A DNA stretch of 64,000 bases from Alloprevotella rava. GTDB lineage: Bacteria; Bacteroidota; Bacteroidia; Bacteroidales; Bacteroidaceae. The DNA lies in the NCBI RefSeq assembly GCF_014195585.1, contig NZ_JACICA010000005.1, forward strand, positions 62,001 to 126,000, read 5' to 3'. Position 1 is the first letter of the stretch; every line of letters begins with the position of its first letter. The position numbers and the translations under genes were made by a program. This document shows positions 1 to 8,647 of the stretch, one piece after another. The notes under the pieces were generated by a model that was not told the DNA's origin, did not search any database, and saw only the letters and a list, made by a program, of their open reading frames with translations.

Positions 1-1
1 G

Positions 2-3000
2 ATGCGAGCCGAAGATGTAAACCAGCAGCAAGCATTAAGCATTGCCACACGGTTTGCCAGCAGTAATATAAAGGGGCAGAGATCCAAAATCAAGGGGGTA
101 TCTGATGCGACAGTTCCACAGCTCACCCTTGCTTATGTGGGGCGTACTTCGCAATCTGCTTCCTCTACTAAGTCCTTTCGTGCGAGTCGTGCAGCAGATG
201 ATTCTCCTGCCGCGTTCTATGTTTTCAATCGTGGCGGTGGGCGTGGTTGGATCATTGTTTCGGGCAACGAAGCAACCGTTGATCCCATTCTTGCTTTTTC
301 GGACGAGGGCGATTTCTCCTACGAAACTGCTTCAGAAAATTTGCAGTGGTTGCTTTCTAACTATGCAACTATCATCAACAAGGCACGCGCTGATGGCATA
401 CATCCACAATGGGATGCTCGAAAGGCTGTACCAAAGCCACCCACCATCATTGTTAAACCACTTTTACCAGTCAACTACGATCAGTCGACTCCCTATAACG
501 ACCAATGTCCTATCGTCAATGGCACGCGTTGCCCAACGGGTTGTGTGGCTACGGCTGTGGCTCAAATTATGCGCTATTGGAAATGGCCTAAACAGGGTAT
601 GGGCGAGCACACCAATACTTCAAAAACAGGTGAGCACAGAGACTTTAGACATGCATACGCATGGGATGACAGCAACGAGTCTTTGGCCACTCTAATGGCA
701 GATGTGGGCACCGCAAGTAATATGCAGTATACTCCTACGGAGTCAGGAGCCAAACCTGATGATGCCATGGCTGCGTTGGTACGCTATTTCCGATACAGCG
801 ATGAGGTGTATCGGGGTGGTGGCAACAACGATTTGTTGCGACAAGAGTTAGATGCTGGACGCCCCGTATTTTATGTAGGTCACAAATATATTGACATTGA
901 GAATATAAATATCGACAACCTCCCTCAAATTTCTTCGCGCGACAGTCATGCTTTCGTGTGCGATGGGTATGCCGACCAAGACTTTTTCCATTTTAATTTT
1001 GGTTGGGGAGGAATTGACAACGGCTGGCATCGTACCAATTTAATTTTGCTAAGGGCTGATGAGTACAGTTTGTGGCTAAGTTCGATGATGAACCTGCATC
1101 CTTCCTACAACACTCGCTTTGAGAAGGACGGCTGTCTGTATGAGGTCGTAGATGACACTCATGCCCGTATCATCGATGCAATAGGAACGGAAAATCTTAT
1201 CATCCGCTCACAAGTGGAATGGGAGGGTAAGACCTATCAGCTACCGACTACCATCCAGGATGGAGTGTTTGGAAATCTTGAAGGAGTGAAACAAGTTGTT
1301 ATTGAGGAAGGCATCACTGCCATTGCTCCCTACGCCTTTGCCGCAACAAAGATAGAATCGGTGAGTTTCCCCTCTACGCTGACTCATATTGACAGACACG
1401 CTTTCCGCGAATGTAATAATTTGAAAACGGTCACTATTCCTTCGCAGACAACAGTAGGTCCCAATGCTTTCTGCGACTGTAAAGAACTGAAAGATATTAT
1501 TATTGAAGATGGCGTCACTACTATTGCTGATTCGGCGTTTATTAGCTGTGGCGTAGAACGACTTCGCCTACCCAAAGGGATCAAGATAGGTACGAAGGCT
1601 TTCGGTATATGTAAGAATCTCCAGAGCATTGAGAATCTAACCTTTATCAAGGAAGTGGGTGAACATGCTTTTCTTTCTTGTCCTATCAATAGTGTGAACG
1701 AGCTAAAATTTGAGCAGATAGAGAAGATTGGGGTTGGTGCATTTGAAAACACCAACATTGCTCGGAAGGTTTCGCTGCCCGCTACAACACAGTTTGTTGG
1801 AACCCATGCTTTCAGAACAAAATATCCTGGTATGCAGTCCATCTTTGAGGGTTATGTGGTGGATGAAAACAACCCACACCTCCGCCACAGTGCAGAAGGA
1901 ATGCTTCTTAGCAAGGATGGAAAGGTTCTCTATAGTTGTGCGCAAGGTGAAGTAGTTCCCGAAGGTGTGGAGCGTATTGCAGCTCAAGCTTTTGATCAAA
2001 GCATAAATAATATTACGCTTCCCAACACGCTGAAAGAAATCGACTCGTTGGTCTTCCATCATTACGATATTCGCAATATACACATATACGCTACAACGCC
2101 ACCTCGCATGCATCCCATGGCACTTGCCGGCGGTAAGCCCTATGTCTATACCAAGTTGTATGTGCCAGACGGAGCCTTGGAGGCGTACAAATATGCGCCG
2201 ATATGGAACACTTTTGGCGAAATCATCGATGATCTCGACACATGTTATACCAAGCCTTTGCCCGCTGATAGCGCACTTGCCTGTCATGCATATAAAAAGA
2301 GCGGCAACAAGGAGTTCAGGTACGATTATGATCTGTCTCCCCTCACCATTTATTATGAAAAAGAATTTGAACAATGGGATCAAAACACAGGCACTTATAA
2401 AACCGTTTCTGGATACATGATTCGTGGTAATCCTATCAATGGTAATATGTCAGACCTCCTCTGGTATTCTATTGATGAGAGCGCACGCATTAGCTATGTA
2501 GTACCCTCTACCATAAAAGACAAAGTCTACTGGATACAAGTCGTAAATGCAGCAGACGAAAAAACTGACTATCCAATCACCCACAAGGGAGAAATATTAG
2601 TGCAGGATGGTTGGCTGATCATAAAAGATGCCTCGAGCAAGACCTTAGCCAACTATCGCCTTGCTGAACTACAACATGTGAACTTCGCATGGGGATGGTC
2701 ACCTGCTATAAGACATTTCACTATGGAATGGGAAGAACACTACAACTTTGGTTATGGCCCTAAGGTGGAGCAAAAAAAACAAAGCTATCCTTATTATCGA
2801 GAAAACGACTGGCATCTCAGAAGCAATGAAGAAGGTAAGCGATATCTTACTTTCGGCACCTCTGGTATGGGCGTTGTATTGAGCAATATACATAAAATTA
2901 GCTTCCCGCAGAACAAACAGTCAAACTCCGTGCTGGAGAAGTTCCAATATTTTAACCTCATTGATAATGAAGGCAACGAGATAAGTCTACCACTAATCAG

Positions 3001-5650
3001 CTTCGATGAGCTTAAGTTTGAGGGCGATCTCATTCATTTCCTCGATATGGGACGCACTGTGAATTCCTTTTCTACAACCGAGTTGAAAGGCATGCACTTC
3101 TCTAAAAAATCGGCATTAGGATTAGGAATAAACAGCTCGACACGCATAGACGATGAATCACAGCACCTCTATATCCACATCGGAAAAGCATGGAAGGAAG
3201 TAGGACTAAGCCGCGCAGGTAAGATCTTCACCGATGGTGCCAGCCTCTTCATAGACAGCATTGCTTATCCGCTGACAGCCATCGATAGTATTACCTTTGA
3301 GCGACCTACTGATGTGGAGAATATCGCACAGGGGGCTACGGCCACTCATGCCGTTAGTCCGCTTTGTCCTGAGGTTTCTACGCCCGACTACGCCCTGCGC
3401 TTCAGCGCTAGTGCACTCAGCGATAAGAGTTTAGTGAAGGTTACACCTGTCTATCCTTCAGGCCTTGCTGCCATAGAGGGAGTACGTAGTGTCAAGGCAT
3501 ACGACATTACACTAGACCATAGCGGCACGGGACAGAACACCCATAAGTTGCATGGTGTGGTGGAGATACGCATACCATTTACAAAACGTAAGGGTTATGA
3601 TGTCTTAGCAAGCTATTTCAACGAAGCAGACAGCGTGCGGGCTTGGCGCCCCATCTGCCACCATTACGATAGCGTGCGACAAGAGATGGTCATCCTGAGC
3701 AACCACCTTACGCGCTTCGGTATCTTTGATATCGAACACGAGAACTCGCGCAATGCACAGATCAAATACTTCAGTGCTTATGACATTCCCCCATTGGGCG
3801 ATAATTGGGAAAAGACAGCCAACAATCTGCTGGAATTGGCACAACGCGTAACTGAAAAGCCCGATGAAACGAAAGCCATGTTAGATTGGATGGCTGAAAA
3901 ATACTCCACAGCCTCTACTTTCGGCTTAGACATGGGTTACAACTTTGCTCAGTCACTGGGTTACAGCAATAAACTGCTTGATGACTTTGAGGATCACATT
4001 GCGTTCTTGGGTGCTACGGTTGCGGCCTATCAAGTATATAGTGCAGCCCTGGATGGCAAGATGGAAGAAGTGGCTGGTGGCACAATAAATTTAGCCCTCA
4101 ATCAAATGACCACTTATGCAGGTAAGTTCTTGGGCGGCCCCATTTGGGCGGCAAGTATGTTCTCTGTGGCTATGATCAATTACAGCCTCAATAAGTTTGG
4201 AGAGACCGCATGGCAAGGACGCACCGATAAGTATCGCGCTGCTTACCATCTCTACTATGGTCAGGGAGAACCAGGATATCGCACGCAGGCTGAATGGGTA
4301 TCACTGCTTTGGCCAGTAGTACACAACAAGCGACTAACCAAGGAACGATTGGATGCAGCCATTGATAATTTGGTGCGCCGCCACTGTGATAAGTTCTGGA
4401 GCATTGGAGCAGATGAACAAGCACACTATATTGCCAGTACAGGTTTATGGTGGACAGGCTGGGGAGGATTGAACCCGAAGATGGAGCAAACCATCTCCGA
4501 TGAGTATCGCTCTGAACTTTATCGCACTGATATAGCAAAGGCAATGGAAACCATCTGCGATAGCATGCGCTACGAGGCTTACGATGAAAGTTGCCGCGCT
4601 ATGGAACGATACCAAAAGTTGATGAATAAAATCGTTACTATCTCATTCAAGGACAGTTCGCTGAAGAATGATTCATCAATGTATGCTGATTGCACGGTAC
4701 GTTTTGCCAACCTTCCTGCTAATATCGAGGATCCTCAGTTGTGGGAGACCAAATTAGATAAACAAGGAAAGGGTAAAATCCAGTTCCGCATCTTTGCACA
4801 GGTCTACAACAAGATTGAGCCACGTATGGTGGTGGTCGATAGCAAGGGAGAAATCCTAAAACGTCTTGACCTGGAGATAGACTATAAGACTACCGTTGAC
4901 CTGAGTCAGGACAATACTCTCGGCTTTGATCCTAAGCATCCAGAGGACATGAAACTCAATGTAGTAATGACGCCCGATTCGCTGGCTTGTGAAGAAGGAG
5001 TCATCATGCGGGGAGGATATTGGGATACGAACATAGCTACAGGCGAACCACGATTCATAGAATATCAATCTACTTTGCATTGGCTACGCATTTATTTCAG
5101 AAATCTCTATGGAGATATAGCGGAACTGATGACAGAATATTCTGAACTATTGGCACAAACCCCATCAGCCAACACACGCATTGATGTGAACGGATTGAGT
5201 CTAAACGGCACCTACGATGCCAAGACCAAAACGGGTAGCGGACAGTTCACACTCAAGAGTGACTATGAAACTACCATTGCCACTACAGACGATTGGAAAA
5301 CCTTCTTATGGGACTTTATAAATGGAAAACTTAAAGACAAGGTTTTTATAGGCATTGAAGAACAAGACGGCAAACCGTTCGCGACTATCAATGCGCTGTT
5401 AAGTGGTCAAATGACACATCAGTTGAGCGGCACCTACGAGGTAAGGGAAACAAAGAGTGGCAAAATGGTCTATACCTTTAAGGGCAATGGCACTTATCGC
5501 CTAAATGCAAAAGTGCTGGGTGGCTTCGATAATGTAGACTTCGACATGTTCCGTAAGGGAATAAAGCAACCCGAGGCTGAGGTCATCGTTAACGAAAAAA
5601 CCTACGAAGGTTCATGCACCATTGACCAAAGTTTTGTTTTTGGAAAATAA
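2..5650 (+). CDS. Secreted C10 cysteine protease with BspA-type leucine-rich repeats (5' end off window)
   Basis: Peptidase of the streptopain/interpain (C10) family, expected to be exported and to cleave host or competitor proteins. Visible order: an SpeB-like pro-domain (residues about 1-135), the C10 catalytic domain with nucleophile C181 in PTGCVATAVAQIMRYW and H316 in DSHAFVCDGY followed by FHFNFGWGG, then BspA/LRR_5 repeats (about 415-745) of the form AFxxCxxLKxVxIP. The remaining roughly 1,100 residues match no domain I recognise; a hydrophobic stretch lies near residues 1360-1400. The ATG at base 2 falls inside the pro-domain and no signal peptide precedes it, so the true start is upstream of the window. 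At 1,882 visible residues it is far longer than the 400-900 usual for the family. The stop is followed by a good terminator. The protease assignment is firm; the target is unknown. Confidence 0.9.
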   Translation: MRAEDVNQQQALSIATRFASSNIKGQRSKIKGVSDATVPQLTLAYVGRTSQSASSTKSFRASRAADDSPAAFYVFNRGGGRGWIIVSGNEATVDPILAFSDEGDFSYETASENLQWLLSNYATIINKARADGIHPQWDARKAVPKPPTIIVKPLLPVNYDQSTPYNDQCPIVNGTRCPTGCVATAVAQIMRYWKWPKQGMGEHTNTSKTGEHRDFRHAYAWDDSNESLATLMADVGTASNMQYTPTESGAKPDDAMAALVRYFRYSDEVYRGGGNNDLLRQELDAGRPVFYVGHKYIDIENINIDNLPQISSRDSHAFVCDGYADQDFFHFNFGWGGIDNGWHRTNLILLRADEYSLWLSSMMNLHPSYNTRFEKDGCLYEVVDDTHARIIDAIGTENLIIRSQVEWEGKTYQLPTTIQDGVFGNLEGVKQVVIEEGITAIAPYAFAATKIESVSFPSTLTHIDRHAFRECNNLKTVTIPSQTTVGPNAFCDCKELKDIIIEDGVTTIADSAFISCGVERLRLPKGIKIGTKAFGICKNLQSIENLTFIKEVGEHAFLSCPINSVNELKFEQIEKIGVGAFENTNIARKVSLPATTQFVGTHAFRTKYPGMQSIFEGYVVDENNPHLRHSAEGMLLSKDGKVLYSCAQGEVVPEGVERIAAQAFDQSINNITLPNTLKEIDSLVFHHYDIRNIHIYATTPPRMHPMALAGGKPYVYTKLYVPDGALEAYKYAPIWNTFGEIIDDLDTCYTKPLPADSALACHAYKKSGNKEFRYDYDLSPLTIYYEKEFEQWDQNTGTYKTVSGYMIRGNPINGNMSDLLWYSIDESARISYVVPSTIKDKVYWIQVVNAADEKTDYPITHKGEILVQDGWLIIKDASSKTLANYRLAELQHVNFAWGWSPAIRHFTMEWEEHYNFGYGPKVEQKKQSYPYYRENDWHLRSNEEGKRYLTFGTSGMGVVLSNIHKISFPQNKQSNSVLEKFQYFNLIDNEGNEISLPLISFDELKFEGDLIHFLDMGRTVNSFSTTELKGMHFSKKSALGLGINSSTRIDDESQHLYIHIGKAWKEVGLSRAGKIFTDGASLFIDSIAYPLTAIDSITFERPTDVENIAQGATATHAVSPLCPEVSTPDYALRFSASALSDKSLVKVTPVYPSGLAAIEGVRSVKAYDITLDHSGTGQNTHKLHGVVEIRIPFTKRKGYDVLASYFNEADSVRAWRPICHHYDSVRQEMVILSNHLTRFGIFDIEHENSRNAQIKYFSAYDIPPLGDNWEKTANNLLELAQRVTEKPDETKAMLDWMAEKYSTASTFGLDMGYNFAQSLGYSNKLLDDFEDHIAFLGATVAAYQVYSAALDGKMEEVAGGTINLALNQMTTYAGKFLGGPIWAASMFSVAMINYSLNKFGETAWQGRTDKYRAAYHLYYGQGEPGYRTQAEWVSLLWPVVHNKRLTKERLDAAIDNLVRRHCDKFWSIGADEQAHYIASTGLWWTGWGGLNPKMEQTISDEYRSELYRTDIAKAMETICDSMRYEAYDESCRAMERYQKLMNKIVTISFKDSSLKNDSSMYADCTVRFANLPANIEDPQLWETKLDKQGKGKIQFRIFAQVYNKIEPRMVVVDSKGEILKRLDLEIDYKTTVDLSQDNTLGFDPKHPEDMKLNVVMTPDSLACEEGVIMRGGYWDTNIATGEPRFIEYQSTLHWLRIYFRNLYGDIAELMTEYSELLAQTPSANTRIDVNGLSLNGTYDAKTKTGSGQFTLKSDYETTIATTDDWKTFLWDFINGKLKDKVFIGIEEQDGKPFATINALLSGQMTHQLSGTYEVRETKSGKMVYTFKGNGTYRLNAKVLGGFDNVDFDMFRKGIKQPEAEVIVNEKTYEGSCTIDQSFVFGK

Positions 5651-5699
5651 TCAATCACGCTTTTGAAATAAAGAAAGTGTGCCAATAATGCTATGAACT

Positions 5700-5732
5700 C
5701 CGAAAGTCTTTTATTTGACTTTCGGGGTTTTT
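5700..5732 (+). terminator. Intrinsic terminator of the C10 protease gene
   Basis: Nine-base stem CCGAAAGTC / GACTTTCGG (5700-5708 and 5717-5725) with an 8-base loop, followed by GGTTTTTAT. It lies 50 bases after the protease stop codon. Confidence 0.85.
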
Positions 5733-5834
5733 ATAACGTCTACGTAAAAAGAACTGTGTATGAACAACTATCAATATACACATATTGGAAGATGTTTTTG
5801 GGTACAGTAACTATGCTATGAGAGAAAACAACAA

Positions 5835-5871
5835 AAAAGGCTTTATCCTCGTGCCGGAGGTAAAGCCTTTT
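5835..5871 (-). terminator. Terminator between convergent genes, mainly for the sigma-factor operon
   Basis: Stem AAAAGGCTTTATCCTC pairs with GAGG-TAAAGCCTTTT around a short loop. On the minus strand it is followed by a T-rich run (TTTTTTGTTGTTTTC), fitting termination of the operon that ends at 5921. The symmetric A/T tracts could also let it act on the plus strand. Confidence 0.8.
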
Positions 5872-5920
5872 CATTGATATGATTATATCTATTGTTTAAT
5901 TTTATGGTAGCTGCTGACCA

Positions 5921-6808
5921 TCAGAAACCGAGGGTGAAACCAATGGCTATGCGGCGAGAATCGTCGGTGCCGGTGGCATCTTGGAGGATGCGGCAGGGAT
6001 TGTACTTCACATAGAGGCCCACATAGTCTTTGCCCACTTGTCCGATGATATCGGCCGAGAAACGATTGGTGCGAATGTTCTTCATCTTCTCCATAAAGTC
6101 GCGGCCGGCAAGGGAATACTCGGAACGCGCCTTAGCTCTCCAAGCGTAGTGGAAGTTGGTGCGCAAACCCACAAACCATTCGTGGCGGAACGTGTAGCGA
6201 TAGCTGAAACCCAGGTAGTTGGTCGTGAGGAAGAGGCGAGAGAATTTAGGATCCGAACCAGCGGGATAGGCTTCGGGGGCGAGGCCGTGGGAGGCATTTT
6301 TGCCGTAGCGCAGCTGCTTGCCTTCGTGGCGCAGTGAGGCGGTGTAGAAACCAGTGTGAATGGTCAGCGCATGGTGGCGACGCTGGAAATTGAGGTTGAG
6401 AATGTCGAAGTAGAACTCGGCAGATTTTCCCATCTTAGAGTGCAGTCCGTCGGGCATTCCCGGAGCGGCTACCCAACCCATTGCCAGGCCGAACATACCC
6501 AATTCTTTTTGCCATTTGTTGGACTCCCGTTTCTCCTTTTTCTTTTTGCCGAAGAGGATGTTAAAGTCCCAGTTGTCCGAGTTTTGACGAACCACCGATT
6601 CAGAGTTTTTGCCCACGGATTTGGAGTAGGAGTAGCGGAACGTGGGGTCTGTGCCGTTGCCAAAGATCTCTACATTGACCACTGAGTCCCGCTCCGTCAC
6701 CACCACGCGGCGTGCATTTTCCACGGTTGTCACTGTATCGGTCGTCACTTGTGCTGTTGCTGACAGCGTGCCCATGAGCGTCAGGGCAAGGAAAGTTTTG
6801 AGCTTCAT
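5921..6808 (-). CDS. Outer-membrane beta-barrel-like protein, last gene of ECF sigma operon
   Basis: Predicted exported protein of 295 residues with a signal peptide (MKLKTFLALTLMGTLSATAQ). A polar region with a Lys-rich stretch (GKKKKEKRESNK, about 86-97) precedes a second half rich in alternating aromatic and polar strands and ends in F (IAIGFTLGF), as outer-membrane barrels do. I do not recognise a named family. It is the last of four co-oriented genes (sigma, anti-sigma, small periplasmic protein, this one) with 33 bases to its upstream neighbour, so it is probably an output of that sigma factor. The terminator at 5835-5871 closes the operon. Confidence 0.7.
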   Translation of the reverse strand: MKLKTFLALTLMGTLSATAQVTTDTVTTVENARRVVVTERDSVVNVEIFGNGTDPTFRYSYSKSVGKNSESVVRQNSDNWDFNILFGKKKKEKRESNKWQKELGMFGLAMGWVAAPGMPDGLHSKMGKSAEFYFDILNLNFQRRHHALTIHTGFYTASLRHEGKQLRYGKNASHGLAPEAYPAGSDPKFSRLFLTTNYLGFSYRYTFRHEWFVGLRTNFHYAWRAKARSEYSLAGRDFMEKMKNIRTNRFSADIIGQVGKDYVGLYVKYNPCRILQDATGTDDSRRIAIGFTLGF

Positions 6809-6841
6809 ATTCGTAAGGTTTTGTTGTTATTTTTCTTTGCT

Positions 6842-7288
6842 TTATTTGCTAAACATCCGTTTGAGTTCAGCCGCTGTGGCTCGTCCCTGCAGATAGATGA
6901 GGGTGAGCCGGCCGTCAGAGCCGGTTTGGTTGGAGTTGTTCCGATAGAAGATGTAGCGGTTTTCTCCACCCACGGGCGAGAGTTTGTAGAAACCGTAATA
7001 GACATGACCACTCTTCCTCACCTCTTCTTTTGATACAGCATGAGCCGCATCACGAAGCACGGCAGCTTCTATCTGTCGGGTGTCAGCAGCTGAGGGAGTG
7101 AGCGAAAGGCTGCGCGAGAGACTCAGTTTGAAATCCTTGAGTCTACTACCCGAAAACTGCACCGAAGTGGCATCTTGGCGGGTGGAGTAGCTACCATCAA
7201 AGATGGAGGCGATATTCAGTCCTGTCTGGGCATGGGCGGAAAGCACCACGACCATCAAAGCTATAAAAATCATCAGAATGCGTCGCAT
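6842..7288 (-). CDS. Small exported protein of the sigma operon (DUF6108/DUF4252-like)
   Basis: 148 residues with a clear signal peptide (MRRILMIFIALMVVVLSAHAQ), so periplasmic or surface-exposed. The mature part has a predicted alpha/beta pattern ending in RLTLIYLQGRATAAELKRMF, resembling small Bacteroidales proteins encoded next to ECF sigma/anti-sigma pairs. The DUF name is from memory and tentative. Only 4 bases separate it from the anti-sigma gene, so the two are cotranscribed. No catalytic motif is visible; a role in sensing or in modulating the anti-sigma factor is inference from position. Confidence 0.65.
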   Translation of the reverse strand: MRRILMIFIALMVVVLSAHAQTGLNIASIFDGSYSTRQDATSVQFSGSRLKDFKLSLSRSLSLTPSAADTRQIEAAVLRDAAHAVSKEEVRKSGHVYYGFYKLSPVGGENRYIFYRNNSNQTGSDGRLTLIYLQGRATAAELKRMFSK

Positions 7289-7292
7289 GGCT

Positions 7293-7727
7293 TTATTGGT
7301 TTAGCGTGTTAAACATATCCTTAAGCTGGCTCTCCGGCGTGGGCGCATCCATGGGGCTGCTCACGGCCTGCATCTCCTGTTGCATCAGCCTGACCACCTC
7401 GTCGGGATTCGTCACCTTGCGCCCATTGACATAGGCGATGCAAACATCGTCCGGGCGAGCCTGCTGAATGGTATAGATACCGCCGAGCATGAGCACCACC
7501 ACGGCTGCAGCGGCTGCCTGCCATAAACGGACGGAGCGGTGCGACTTGCGGCGCAGTTTGCGCCCCACGGCGGTGAAGCCCATCACGGCGCGCACCTCAT
7601 CATAGCGAGCATCGGTGGCAAAAGGCCCGGTGATGAGCCGTTGCAGTTCGCGCTCTTCCTCCAGCGTTGTCTCCGCGTCGAAATAGCGACCGACGAGTTC
7701 GTCCAAGTTTTTACTATTCATTTCCAT
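7293..7727 (-). CDS. Membrane anti-sigma-factor-like protein
   Basis: 144 residues. The N-terminal cytosolic part (LDELVGRYFDAETTLEEERELQRLI) resembles the sigma-binding helices of Bacteroidetes anti-sigma proteins. One transmembrane helix follows at about residues 70-90 (LWQAAAAAVVVLMLGGIYTI), then a short periplasmic tail containing a conserved-looking VNGRKVTNPDEV segment. The gene start overlaps the end of the sigma gene by 8-14 bases depending on which of two in-frame ATGs is used, the translational coupling typical of sigma/anti-sigma pairs. I infer that it holds the sigma factor at the inner membrane. Confidence 0.75.
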   Translation of the reverse strand: MEMNSKNLDELVGRYFDAETTLEEERELQRLITGPFATDARYDEVRAVMGFTAVGRKLRRKSHRSVRLWQAAAAAVVVLMLGGIYTIQQARPDDVCIAYVNGRKVTNPDEVVRLMQQEMQAVSSPMDAPTPESQLKDMFNTLNQ

Positions 7728-8235
7728 AATCTCTTCTGTAAATTTCTCGAATGGTGCGTCGAGCGCGTGAGAGTTGCATCCTAACGGCCGCAGGCTGCAT
7801 CTGCAAGCTCTGGGCTATGGCGTCGTAGTCCTCACCTTCGTAGTCGTGGCGGCGGAGGATGTCGCGCTGTAGCGGGGAGAGTTCGGAGGCCACGATGCGT
7901 TCCACAGCTTGGAAGCGGCTTTCCACATCGGGCGCGTCCTCTTCAGCTCCGTCGGCCTCGGCCAAACTCACACTGGCTTCCCGCTGTTGCTGGCGCAGGT
8001 GGTCGATGCTGAGATGCTTCACCGTTGTGGTGAGGAGTCGGCCGGCCTCATCCTCGGAATGCAACGTGGTGCGGCGTGTCCAGAGGCGGACGAAAGCATC
8101 CTGCAAAGCGTCATCGGCCGCGCTCTCCCCTACCATGGAGGAGGCCAAGCGTTGCAGCCCTCGCCGGAGGCGCTGAAAAGCTGGGAGGAGTACTTCCTCT
8201 TTCGAGCCGTCGCTATTTAGGAACTTCTGAGCCAT
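7714..8235 (-). CDS. ECF-type RNA polymerase sigma factor
   Basis: 173-residue sigma-70 family protein of the extracytoplasmic-function class. Region 2 is visible as AADDALQDAFVRLWTRR (DNA melting and core binding), and region 4 as LSPLQRDILRRHDYEGEDYDAIAQ followed by a helix-turn-helix (AVRMQLSRARRTIREIY). Length and two-domain layout are normal for the class. It heads an operon with an overlapping anti-sigma gene and two exported proteins, indicating an envelope or nutrient signal. A TACTTTTG -7 element lies at 8288-8295 on the minus strand without a matching -33 box, so it could be autoregulated through a non-housekeeping promoter. Confidence 0.93.
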   Translation of the reverse strand: MAQKFLNSDGSKEEVLLPAFQRLRRGLQRLASSMVGESAADDALQDAFVRLWTRRTTLHSEDEAGRLLTTTVKHLSIDHLRQQQREASVSLAEADGAEEDAPDVESRFQAVERIVASELSPLQRDILRRHDYEGEDYDAIAQSLQMQPAAVRMQLSRARRTIREIYRRDYGNE

Positions 8236-8287
8236 TCGAGTGGTTGGTTTACATTGTGCTAACGCAGGACATTCGGTTTTGTAACAT

Positions 8288-8295
8288 CAAAAGTA
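8288..8295 (-). promoter_or_regulatory. Possible -7 element upstream of ECF sigma gene
   Basis: Minus-strand TACTTTTG matches the Bacteroidetes TAnnTTTG -7 box, about 50 bases before the sigma start codon. No TTTG is found at the expected -33 distance. Confidence 0.4.
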
Positions 8296-8355
8296 AGATT
8301 TTTTTCTTTTATTGGAACTTTCGGGCGGAACGGACCTGCTTGAGGATGAAAAATA

Positions 8356-8426
8356 CAATAAGGGCGTCGGCTGACACAATAAGGCTGTCAGCTGGCTTCC
8401 TTATTGCGTCAGCTGACACAATAAGG
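8356..8426. repeat. Family A repeat module, copy 1 (71 bp)
   Basis: Four boxes (CAATAAGG, CAATAAGG, CCTTATTG, CAATAAGG) separated by three cores resembling GTCAGCTGAC. It begins the island that fills the 412-base gap between the sigma operon and sufB. Confidence 0.9.
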
Positions 8427-8449
8427 ATATTTTTGAAGAGGTATTTTTT

Positions 8450-8489
8450 GCCCACGAATGAGTACGAAAAAGGCGAAGAAACACGAATG
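8450..8489 (+). repeat. Family D repeat, plus orientation
   Basis: Begins GCCCACGAAT and ends GGCGAAGAAACACGAATG. The inverted partner is at 8581-8616, and a third copy is at 48151-48189, again just after a family A module. Confidence 0.85.
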
Positions 8490-8523
8490 ATTTTTATGGA
8501 TTAGCTTAGACAATGGTTTTCGA

Positions 8524-8554
8524 ACTGGTCAGAGTTGTCCGACTTGTCCGAGAG
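8524..8554. repeat. Family B 9-bp array (short)
   Basis: Degenerate units around CTGGTCAGA / GTCCGACTT / GTCCGAGAG, located between the two inverted family D copies. Confidence 0.7.
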
Positions 8555-8580
8555 CTTAATGAGCTAAAAGATATAGATTT

Positions 8581-8616
8581 CGTGCTTCTTCGCCTTATTC
8601 GTGTCTATTCGTGGGC
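8581..8616 (-). repeat. Family D repeat, inverted copy
   Basis: Its reverse complement reads GCCCACGAATAGACACGAAT followed by AAGGCGAAGAAGCACG, matching the copy at 8450-8489 with few changes. The two could pair as a 35-40 bp stem with a roughly 90-base loop. Confidence 0.85.
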
Positions 8617-8647
8617 AGAAGAAAGCAGGGAGCAGAGTACTCCCCCA

